A model generated the notes under the pieces. That model was not told the DNA's origin, did no database searches, and saw only the letters and a program-made list of their open reading frames with translations. From Mesorhizobium sp. ZC-5 (lineage in GTDB: Bacteria > Pseudomonadota > Alphaproteobacteria > Rhizobiales > Rhizobiaceae), in contig NZ_JAOWPT010000001.1 of the NCBI RefSeq assembly GCF_025753855.1, positions 1 to 64,000 on the forward strand: a stretch of 64,000 nt of DNA. The letters run 5' to 3'. The translations under genes were made by a program, and so were the position numbers. This document shows positions 53,182-60,424 of the stretch, one piece after another. Position 1 is the stretch's first letter. Every line of letters begins with the position of its first letter.

Positions 53182-54258
53182 TCAATGCGGGAATGGCCAC
53201 ATGATCAGCTTTTCCCGGATGATTGCCCAGAACCGCGCCAGCCCGTGCGGCTCGACGATCAGAAACACGATGATCAGCGCTCCGACGATCATCGTGTTGA
53301 GATGCTCGACGGTCGCCGACGCGATGGGAATGCCGAGCGCGGAAGGCAGCGCGCTGATGACCACGGGAAGCGCGACGATGAGGATCGCACCGAGGTAGTT
53401 GCCGAGTATCGAGCCGAGGCCGCCGATGATGGCAATGAACAGCACCCGGAAAGACAATGGGATATCGAACAGCACCGGTTCGGCTGCGCCACGCCACAGG
53501 AAGACGAATAGCGCACCTGAAATGCCGACAATGTAGGACGACACCGCAAACGCGGACAGCTTGGCCTTCATCAGGTTGATGCCGACCAGTTCTGCCGCGA
53601 TATCCATGTCGCGCACCGATTTCCAGATGCGCCCTATGCGTCCGCGCGTGATGTTGATGGCGAACCAGGTGACAAGACAGACCACGCAGAGCACGAAGTA
53701 GTACTGCACGATCGCCGTCGCATTCGGGCCGGCGACGGTGACCCCGAACATGTCGATGTTGGGCACCTGGATCGCGCCGGACGCGCTGTAATTATAGAGC
53801 CAGGCCCACTTCTCGAAGAGCCATACCAGGAAGAACTGGGCGGCGAGCGTCGCGATCGCCAGGTAGAACCCCTTGATCCTGAGCGACGGCAGGCCGAACG
53901 CCACGCCGACAGCCGCCGAGAAGAACCCCGACAGCGCGATGGCAAGGACAATGTTCAGCTCCGGAAAGATGCTGGTCAGCTTGTAGCAGGCATAGGCGCC
54001 CACCCCCATGAACGCGCCGGTGCCCAGCGAAAGCTGGCCGGCATAGCCGGTAAGAATGTTCAGGCCGAGCGCCGCCAGCGCATAGATGAGCACCGGGATG
54101 AGCATGGCGCGGAAGGTGAATTCGCTCGCCGTCAGCGGGAACACCACAAACGCCAGAAGCAGGATGAAGCCGAGCAGGATGGCATCCTGCCTGACCGGGA
54201 ACAGCGCGTGGTCGGCGTGGTAGCTGGTCTTGAACTGGCCGGCGGTGCGGTAGAGCAT
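53182..54258 (-). CDS. Liv-type ABC permease, LivM-like (locus B)
   Basis: A 358-residue permease with about nine membrane segments and the LivM-type GQLSLGTGAFMGVGAYACYKL. RIGRIWKSVRDMDIAAELVGINLMKAKLSAFAVS is the coupling loop, and GGLGSILGNYLGAILIV follows. Starts six bases after the LivH-like stop codon. Confidence 0.9.
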   Translation of the reverse strand: MLYRTAGQFKTSYHADHALFPVRQDAILLGFILLLAFVVFPLTASEFTFRAMLIPVLIYALAALGLNILTGYAGQLSLGTGAFMGVGAYACYKLTSIFPELNIVLAIALSGFFSAAVGVAFGLPSLRIKGFYLAIATLAAQFFLVWLFEKWAWLYNYSASGAIQVPNIDMFGVTVAGPNATAIVQYYFVLCVVCLVTWFAINITRGRIGRIWKSVRDMDIAAELVGINLMKAKLSAFAVSSYIVGISGALFVFLWRGAAEPVLFDIPLSFRVLFIAIIGGLGSILGNYLGAILIVALPVVISALPSALGIPIASATVEHLNTMIVGALIIVFLIVEPHGLARFWAIIREKLIMWPFPH

Positions 54259-54264
54259 TTTCCC

Positions 54265-55224
54265 TCACACCCGCTCGATGATCTTTTCGCCGAACAGGCC
54301 CTGCGGACGGAACAGCAGGACGAGCAGCGCGAACACGAAGGCGAACCAGGTTTCGGTGTTGCCGCCAAGCAGCGGCTGGCCCCAGTAGATCTCGAACAGC
54401 TTTTCGAGTACGCCGATCGCCAGGCCGCCGATGATGGCGCCGAGCACGCTTTCCAGCCCGCCGAGCATCAGCACTGGCAGCGCCTTGAAGGCGATCACCT
54501 CCAGCGCGAACGACACGCCGGCGCGGGCGCCCCAGACGATGCCCGTGGCAAGCGCGATGACGCCGGCGATAAACCATACCAGAACCCAGATGGTCGATAG
54601 CGAGATACCGACCGAAAGGGCTGCCTGATGGTCGTCGCCGAGCGCCCGGATGGCGCGGCCCATCTTCGATTTGTTGAGGAAAAGCAGCAGCCCGGCAACC
54701 AGAACGATCGCACCGACAACGGCGGTCAGGTCCTTCTGTTCGATGGATACGAAGCCGCCGAATGGTTCGAATTCGAAGCTGCCGGTCGGAATATGCAGCT
54801 CCTGGGTGATCATCACCTTGTTCTCGCCGCCGAAGATGATCTCGCCGAAGCCCACGAGGAAAAGCGTGATTCCGATCGTCGCCATGAACAGGATGATGTC
54901 GGGCTGGTTGACCAGCGGACGCAGCACCACACGTTCTATGGCGACCGCCAGGATGAACATCACCAGCAGGGTGAGCGGCACCGCAAGCAGCGCCGGCACC
55001 CCCTTTTCGTGCAGGCCGACCAGCGTCAGCGCCGCAAACACCACCATGATGCCCTGCGCGAAATTGAAGATGCGCGAGGACTTGTAGATCAGCACGAAGC
55101 CAAGTGCGATCAGCGCGTAGAGAACGCCCGAAACGAGCCCCTCCCACAGCACCTGCAGCAGGAAATCCGGCGCGCCGAACATGTCGGCGAAAGGTTTGAC
55201 GAGGATCGAATTCAAGAAATCCAT
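54265..55224 (-). CDS. Liv-type ABC permease, LivH-like (locus B)
   Basis: A 319-residue permease. An N-terminal region of about 25 extra residues precedes LWEGLVSGVLYALIALGFVLIYKSSRIFNFAQGIMVVFAALTLVGL, the LivH signature. About eight membrane segments; GGLESVLGAIIGGLAIGVLEKLFEIYWG near the end. Co-transcribed with the LivM-like gene. Confidence 0.9.
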   Translation of the reverse strand: MDFLNSILVKPFADMFGAPDFLLQVLWEGLVSGVLYALIALGFVLIYKSSRIFNFAQGIMVVFAALTLVGLHEKGVPALLAVPLTLLVMFILAVAIERVVLRPLVNQPDIILFMATIGITLFLVGFGEIIFGGENKVMITQELHIPTGSFEFEPFGGFVSIEQKDLTAVVGAIVLVAGLLLFLNKSKMGRAIRALGDDHQAALSVGISLSTIWVLVWFIAGVIALATGIVWGARAGVSFALEVIAFKALPVLMLGGLESVLGAIIGGLAIGVLEKLFEIYWGQPLLGGNTETWFAFVFALLVLLFRPQGLFGEKIIERV

Positions 55225-55276
55225 GATCTAGCCTTTCCCTGTGAAGTTCGGCGCGCCGGGGATCATTCTGCCGCGC

Positions 55277-55426
55277 TCAGTTGGCCAGTTGCGGAAACAG
55301 GCCGAGCAGCCCGACGACGATCAGGTAAATCGCCACGATGTAGTTCAACAGCCGCGGCATCACGAGGATCAGGACGCCCGCAAGCAATGCGATGAGCGGC
55401 GAAAGCGGCAGATTTCCAAGGTCCAT
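55277..55426 (-). CDS. DUF3096 small membrane protein
   Basis: A 49-residue protein read directly from the sequence. It starts MDLGNLPLSPLIALLAGVLI at 55426 with AAAGGAG six bases upstream, and contains VMPRLLNYIVAIYLIVVGLL, the DUF3096 core. Two short hydrophobic helices flank a PRLLN turn. It lies inside the transporter operon, 12 bases after the LivG-like stop codon and 52 bases before the LivH-like start. Function unknown; a small accessory of the transporter is possible. Confidence 0.75.
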   Translation of the reverse strand: MDLGNLPLSPLIALLAGVLILVMPRLLNYIVAIYLIVVGLLGLFPQLAN

Positions 55427-55438
55427 CGGTAACTCCTT

Positions 55439-56263
55439 TCAATGCGCGACGCCCAGATAGGCGTCGATCACCTGTTTGTTGGCTTTGACGGCATCGGGAA
55501 CGCCGTCGGCAATCTTCTTGCCATAGTCGAGAACGACGACGCGGTCGGAAAGGTCCATGACCACGCCCATATCGTGTTCGATCAGTGCGATCGTGGTGCC
55601 GCGTTGCTGGTTCACGTCGATGATGAACCGGCTCATGTCTTCCTTCTCTTCGAGATTCATGCCGGCCATCGGCTCGTCCAGCAAGAGCAGCGAGGGCTCC
55701 ATCGCCAGCGCCCGGCCAAGCTCCACGCGCTTCTGCAACCCGTAGGGCAGCTTGCCGACAGGCGTGCGGCGGATGTGCTGGATTTCGAGGAAATCGATGA
55801 TCTCCTCGACCTTCTCGCGGTGCTCGATTTCTTCGGCGAGCGCCGGCCCGTGCCACAGCATCTGCCAGCCCAGGCCGCGCTTCATCTTCACCGACCGTCC
55901 GGCCATGATGTTGTCGAGCGTCGACATGCCCTTGAACAGCGCGACGTTCTGGAACGTGCGCGCGATGCCTTGACGGACGGCGTGATGCGGCTTCATCGCC
56001 CGGCGTTCCTCGCCGCGGAAGACGATGGTGCCCTGCTGCGGTGTGTAGAACCCGTTGATGACGTTGAGCATCGATGTCTTGCCGGCGCCGTTGGGGCCGA
56101 TGATGGCGCGGATTTCCCCTTTCAGGATGTCGAAGGAAATATTAGTGATCGCCTTCACGCCGCCGAACGAGAGCGAGACGTTCTTCACCTCAAGCAGCAT
56201 TGCGCCCTTTGCGATCCCATCGTCCGGCGCTGCCAGTTCCCTCGGGTCGGGGCGCAGATTCAT
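55439..56263 (-). CDS. Liv-type ABC ATP-binding protein, LivG-like (locus B)
   Basis: A 274-residue ATPase. It has Walker A GPNGAGKTSMLNVING, IARTFQNVALFKGMSTLDNIMAGR, the degenerate signature KLPYGLQKRVELGRALA, Walker B LLLDEPMAGMNLEE and ALIEHDMGVVMDLSDRVVV. An 18-residue N-terminal extension precedes LLEVKNVSLSFGG. ATG overlaps the acyl-CoA synthetase stop by 4 bp, so transporter and synthetase are translationally coupled. Confidence 0.92.
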   Translation of the reverse strand: MNLRPDPRELAAPDDGIAKGAMLLEVKNVSLSFGGVKAITNISFDILKGEIRAIIGPNGAGKTSMLNVINGFYTPQQGTIVFRGEERRAMKPHHAVRQGIARTFQNVALFKGMSTLDNIMAGRSVKMKRGLGWQMLWHGPALAEEIEHREKVEEIIDFLEIQHIRRTPVGKLPYGLQKRVELGRALAMEPSLLLLDEPMAGMNLEEKEDMSRFIIDVNQQRGTTIALIEHDMGVVMDLSDRVVVLDYGKKIADGVPDAVKANKQVIDAYLGVAH

Positions 56264-58254
56264 TCCGCCGCCTCGCGGAACTTTTCCACCTTCGCGTCGT
56301 AGACCCTGGCGTCCTCGATCCGCACGGTGGCGTGGACTTTTCCCTTGCGGCCGTCCTCGAAGGTCATCTCGGTTTCGATGTATTTGTCCTTCGACCCGTC
56401 ATACAGCGCCTCGATCAACTCGCCGTAGCGCTCGCCCACGAAGGAACGCCGAACCTTCAGTGTCCGCGTCAATTCGCCATCGTCGGCGTCGAGTTCCTTG
56501 TGCAGCACCAGGAAGCGCTTGATCTGGGCGCCGGCCATCAACGGCTCCCTGGAAAGCCTGAGATTGGTCTCGTCGACGTGCTTCGCGATGATCCTGTAGA
56601 CCTCCGGGTGGCCGGCCAGTTCCTGATAGGAGGCATAGGCGATGTTGTTGCGCTCGGCCCAGTTGCCGACCGCCTGCAGGTCGATGTTGATGAAGGCGGC
56701 GCAGAAATCGCGGCCGTCGCCGAAGGCCACCGCTTCCTTGATGTTGGGGAAGAATTTCAGCGTGTTCTCGATGTATTTCGGCGCGAACAGAGCCCCCGAT
56801 TCCAGCTTGCCCACGTCCTTGGCGCGGTCGATGATCTTCAGCTGGCCGTCCTTGTCGAAGAACCCGGCATCGCCGGTCTTCACATAGCCATCCCTGGTCA
56901 GTGTCTCCCTGGTCTGCTCGTCCTGCTTGAAGTAGCCTGAGAACATGCCCGGCGAACGGAACTGGACCTCGCCGTCATTGGAGATGCGGATATCGACATT
57001 GGGTGCCGCCGGCCCGACCGCGTCCGACCGCACCTCGCCGTCCTTCTGCACGGTGACGTAGAGAAACGCTTCGGTTTGTCCGTAAAGCTGCTTGAGGTTG
57101 ATGCCGAGCGAGCGGAAGAACGAGAAGAGATCCTCGCCGATCGCTTCGCCGGCGGTGTAGGCCACCCTGATCTTCGAAAGGCCGAGCACGTTCTTGAGCG
57201 GCCCGTAGACCAGCATTTCGCCGAGTGCGTAATTCAGCCTGCCAAGCAGCGGCACCGGGCGGCCTTCGAGAATGGCCTGCCCATGCTTGCGCGCCACGCC
57301 GACATAATGGTCGAATATCTTCCGCTTCAGCCAGCCGGCATCCTCCATGCGGATCGTCACGCTGGTCAACAATCCCTCGAAGATGCGCGGCGGCGCGAAG
57401 TAGAAGGTCGGGCCGATCTCGCGAAGGTCGTGCGCGATGGTCTGCTGGCTTTCCGGACAGGCCATGCAGAAGCCTGAAACATATCCTTGCGCGTAGTTCA
57501 GGTAGTGATCGCCGACCCAGGCGAGAGGCAGGTAGGCAAGCACGCTGTCCTGTTCCGACAATTTGTCGAACTCAGCCGTGTCGGCTGCGGCGTTAACCGC
57601 GTTCACAGCCTTGATCATCACGCCCTTCGAGCGGCCGGTGGTGCCGGATGTGTAGAGCATCACCGAAACGTCGTCGCCGCTGGCCTGGCGGATGTTCTCT
57701 TCCCACCACTTTGCCAGTTGCGCGTCAGCCTGCAGCAGGGCTTCCCCACTCGCCTGGACATCGGCGAAATCATGCAGGTGCTCGCGGTCGTAGTCGCGCA
57801 GGCCGCGCGGCTCGTCGTAGATCACCACCTTCAGCGCGGGGATTTTCTCGGCGAAGGACTGGATCTTGTCGACCTGTTCCTGATCCTGGACGATCGCAAA
57901 ACCGACTTCGGCGTGGTCGAGCACATAGGCCATTTCCTCCGCCACCGCGTCGGCATAGACCGGCACCGGAATCGCCCCCAGCGACTGGGCGGCGGCAAAT
58001 CCCCAATAGAGACGCGGACGGTTGGTGCCGACGATGGCGATCTTGTCGCCGTGCCGAACCCCAAGCGCCTGCAGTCCCAGCGCAAGGGACCGCACCTGCG
58101 CCTTCTGCTCCGACCACGTCCAGCTCTGCCAGATGCCGAAATCCTTGTGCCGCATCGCCGGCCGGTCGCCGAAGCGCTCCGCGTTCAGCAGCAGATATTT
58201 CGGGAATGTATCAAGCACCATGCCGGCGGTTGAGGCCGTAGCAACCATGGTCAT
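56260..58254 (-). CDS. AMP-dependent acyl-CoA synthetase (locus B)
   Basis: A 664-residue adenylate-forming ligase. It has the ATP loop VMLYTSGTTGRSKGVMIK near residue 190, LYGQTEAFLYVTVQ, and GYVKTGDAGFFDKDGQLKIIDRAKDVGKLESG. A long C-terminal region (about 50 residues more than locus A) ends VYDAKVEKFREAAE. The ATG at 58254 (MTMVATAS) has GGGAGGAG upstream. It activates a carboxylic acid with CoA; encoded first in the operon, it implies the transported solute is a carboxylate or fatty acid. Confidence 0.88.
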   Translation of the reverse strand: MTMVATASTAGMVLDTFPKYLLLNAERFGDRPAMRHKDFGIWQSWTWSEQKAQVRSLALGLQALGVRHGDKIAIVGTNRPRLYWGFAAAQSLGAIPVPVYADAVAEEMAYVLDHAEVGFAIVQDQEQVDKIQSFAEKIPALKVVIYDEPRGLRDYDREHLHDFADVQASGEALLQADAQLAKWWEENIRQASGDDVSVMLYTSGTTGRSKGVMIKAVNAVNAAADTAEFDKLSEQDSVLAYLPLAWVGDHYLNYAQGYVSGFCMACPESQQTIAHDLREIGPTFYFAPPRIFEGLLTSVTIRMEDAGWLKRKIFDHYVGVARKHGQAILEGRPVPLLGRLNYALGEMLVYGPLKNVLGLSKIRVAYTAGEAIGEDLFSFFRSLGINLKQLYGQTEAFLYVTVQKDGEVRSDAVGPAAPNVDIRISNDGEVQFRSPGMFSGYFKQDEQTRETLTRDGYVKTGDAGFFDKDGQLKIIDRAKDVGKLESGALFAPKYIENTLKFFPNIKEAVAFGDGRDFCAAFINIDLQAVGNWAERNNIAYASYQELAGHPEVYRIIAKHVDETNLRLSREPLMAGAQIKRFLVLHKELDADDGELTRTLKVRRSFVGERYGELIEALYDGSKDKYIETEMTFEDGRKGKVHATVRIEDARVYDAKVEKFREAAE

Positions 58255-58640
58255 GCTCCTCCCGGTTCCGCATCGTCTGCGGTTGGTCCAAGCATATTGA
58301 CCCCGTTGCACCACGGCGCAAGCCTGTTAGACGAAAGACTGATCGTCGTCGCGGAGCGGAAAATCGCCGCGTGGCCACCGCGCCCGACTTTGGAACTGAT
58401 CGCCCGCCCTGCGTCAAGCAGAGCAAAAAGCTGCGCCAAATCAAATGCCTCCCACATTTGCAGCGGAATGTTTCTCCGCCTCGGGAGCTTGCCCGAAACA
58501 ACGGGCTGCTCCTTGTCGTTGTGCAAAGCTATCCGCTAATCCGGCTTCCGATCAACACCGGCATTGACAGACAGAGGGGCCGATTGTCTTATGTGATAGC
58601 GGTTCTGTGCTTCACGGCCGCGGAAGACACAAAAGCCGGG
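58255..58640. other. Intergenic region between crp-type and acyl-CoA synthetase genes
   Basis: 386 bases without a credible gene. The minus-strand start of the synthetase operon is at its left. On the plus strand TTGACA (58564-58569) and TCTTAT (58587-58592) with a 17-base spacer form a promoter-like pair pointing into the 3' end of the Crp-type gene. No terminator follows. A 91-codon minus-strand reading frame inside lacks conserved features. Confidence 0.4.
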
Positions 58641-59315
58641 CTAACCCTCGTAATCGCTCAACGCCTTGAGATTGACGACCGTGATGCGGCCATGTTCGGC
58701 GCGCAGCACGCCTTCTTCCTCGAGTTCCTGCAGGCTGCGATTGGCGACCTGCCGCGACACACCGGCAAGCAGTCCGAGTTCCTCCTGCGTGATCTCGATC
58801 TCCGATCCGGTATCCGGGTAAAGCACCGGATTGAAGAACCAGGAAAGGTTGCGCGCAACACGGGCCTTCGGCTCGAGGATGCGGTCGTACTCGATCGTAG
58901 CCAGAAACTGCCCCATGCGTTCATTGAACTGACGCACCAGAAACCGGTTGAAGCCGGTGCTGTTCTCGTAGAGCCAGAAAAACGTCGAGCGGTTGAGCAT
59001 TGCAAGGCGCGTGTCGCGCAGAGCCACCACGTCGTATTTCCGCTCCTCGTCCTTGAGCACCGAGCCCTCGCCGAACCATGCGCCGCTGCGCACGCCGGCA
59101 AAGGTCATCGCCTTGCCGCTGCGCGAGATCGCGCTGATCTTGACCAGCCCGTCCGTCACGCCTGTCCAGTAGTCCAGCCGGTCGCCGCGATGGCAGAGAT
59201 AGGCGCCTTTCGAGACAAGCCGCTCGCTCACGCCGCGACCGGCGCGTTCGACTTCATCGGCGGTCAGTTCGCGTGCCCAGATGGCCGCCCGCACAAGATC
59301 GTTCCTTGCGTTCAT
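58641..59315 (-). CDS. Crp/Fnr-family transcriptional regulator
   Basis: A 224-residue regulator. The N-terminal cyclic-nucleotide-binding-like beta-roll covers about residues 15-130 (VSERLVSKGAYLCHRGDRLDYWTGVTDGLVKI; GAWFGEGSVLKDE). A dimerisation helix and a winged helix-turn-helix follow (EIEITQEELGLLAGVSRQVANRSLQELEEEGVL). There is no N-terminal cysteine cluster, so it is not an FNR oxygen sensor. GAGGGAG precedes the ATG. Effector unknown. Confidence 0.88.
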   Translation of the reverse strand: MNARNDLVRAAIWARELTADEVERAGRGVSERLVSKGAYLCHRGDRLDYWTGVTDGLVKISAISRSGKAMTFAGVRSGAWFGEGSVLKDEERKYDVVALRDTRLAMLNRSTFFWLYENSTGFNRFLVRQFNERMGQFLATIEYDRILEPKARVARNLSWFFNPVLYPDTGSEIEITQEELGLLAGVSRQVANRSLQELEEEGVLRAEHGRITVVNLKALSDYEG

Positions 59316-59473
59316 GCTCCCTCGAGAAAATCACGGCCGAAACGGTCATGCTCCAAGGGTTATGAACGCCCCGTTCCGGTGTGACAAGGCAACAGATTCC
59401 CGGCAAATCCTAATGTATGTCGCCCGAAAGTGCCCTTGGTTTCGGGATAACGACATGCATCAAATCAAGGAAT

Positions 59474-59517
59474 CTAAAGCGCGGCCGCCGAATCCTATTC
59501 GGCGCGACGTGCTTTAG
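59474..59517. repeat. Palindromic element overlapping the FeeM-like stop codon
   Basis: Outer arms CTAAAGC (59474-59480) / GCTTTAG (59511-59517) enclose a hairpin GCCGAAT-CCT-ATTCGGC (59487-59503). The right outer arm supplies the TAA stop codon of the FeeM-like gene (59514-59516). I recall similar AAAGCGC..GCGCTTT elements scattered in rhizobial intergenic regions. Confidence 0.6.
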
Positions 59518-60284
59518 GCCGCGTCGCGAATGTACTTTGCTGTCGGCAGGATGGTCAGCGGCGCCAACTCGCCCCGTTTCGGCCGCTGGAACAGCAGGCG
59601 CTGCTCGAACACTGTCGATCCAAAAAACGGGAAACGCTCGATCGTGCTGCTCATATTCTCCGAGCATCTCGACTGGTAGAGGAAAACCGGCATCGTCAGG
59701 CCAGGATAGACCCGTGGTTCCGCTGCTTGTTCGGAACGAAATATCCGATGGTAGAAGGCGGCATGTTCTTCCTTGATCGCCGTGAGGCAATAAGTGGGCT
59801 TGAAATAATCGCAGGCCACCACCGCCAGCCGCAATGTCAGGTATGGCAGCACCCGCAAAGTGCCCGACCATTCGCTATCGGCCGCAAAACGGCTCGGGTC
59901 GACGAAACTTTCGCCAGATGCGATCCGGTCCATCAGAACGTCACTGAAAACCTCGGTACTTGGTGACAGTGGGTGATTGGCGCTCACATGATGCAGCCGC
60001 AAGGTGCTGATGAGATTTCCCTCGAAGAATACCCCGAAGCGAAACGAGTTGGGCAGATCATCGAAGCTGTCCGCGACCATCCGGGATGCGTCTGGCCGCA
60101 CCATCCCCGCCTGCAGGTAAGCGTTGTATCGGAGACGATAGATGGCTTCGAGATCCTCGCCGGAATCGCAGAACCGATATTCGATCCGGTCCAATAGCGA
60201 GAGAATGGTTTTGGTGAAGGCGCTGCTTGCCTGACCACTCACACTCTCACCCGCTGCCTGACGTGGCGTCACAAGCGCAACCAT
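59514..60284 (-). CDS. FeeM-like N-acyl amino acid synthase / LuxI-fold acyltransferase
   Basis: A 256-residue protein with the autoinducer-synthase/GNAT-like layout. IYRLRYNAYLQAGMV near residue 48 holds the conserved arginine pair, then DSFDDLPNSFRFGVFFEGNLISTLRLH. PSRFAADSEWSGTLRVLPYLTLRLAVVACDYF and a C-terminal HAAFYHRIFRSEQAAEPRVYPGLTMPVFLY fit the FeeM (N-acyltyrosine synthase) group. It would transfer a fatty acyl chain from an acyl carrier protein to an amine or amino acid. No luxR-type gene is adjacent; the neighbours are Crp-type and GGDEF-EAL genes. Substrates unknown. Confidence 0.75.
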   Translation of the reverse strand: MVALVTPRQAAGESVSGQASSAFTKTILSLLDRIEYRFCDSGEDLEAIYRLRYNAYLQAGMVRPDASRMVADSFDDLPNSFRFGVFFEGNLISTLRLHHVSANHPLSPSTEVFSDVLMDRIASGESFVDPSRFAADSEWSGTLRVLPYLTLRLAVVACDYFKPTYCLTAIKEEHAAFYHRIFRSEQAAEPRVYPGLTMPVFLYQSRCSENMSSTIERFPFFGSTVFEQRLLFQRPKRGELAPLTILPTAKYIRDAA

Positions 60285-60424
60285 CGATTTTCCCCGTATT
60301 CCCCCGCAAAATCAGGGTATCGCATGCAGGAAGTATGTAAAGGTGAGAATCCTAGGACCTTCGTTTACAGGTTGTTAAGGTTAATATCCCAAGGCGGGCG
60401 ACATCGGGCTGATTGGCTGCATCC

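Noticed and set aside
58251-58526. 91-codon minus-strand frame before the acyl-CoA synthetase gene
   Set aside because: No ribosome site, no recognisable motif, and it overlaps the start of the synthetase; treated as intergenic.
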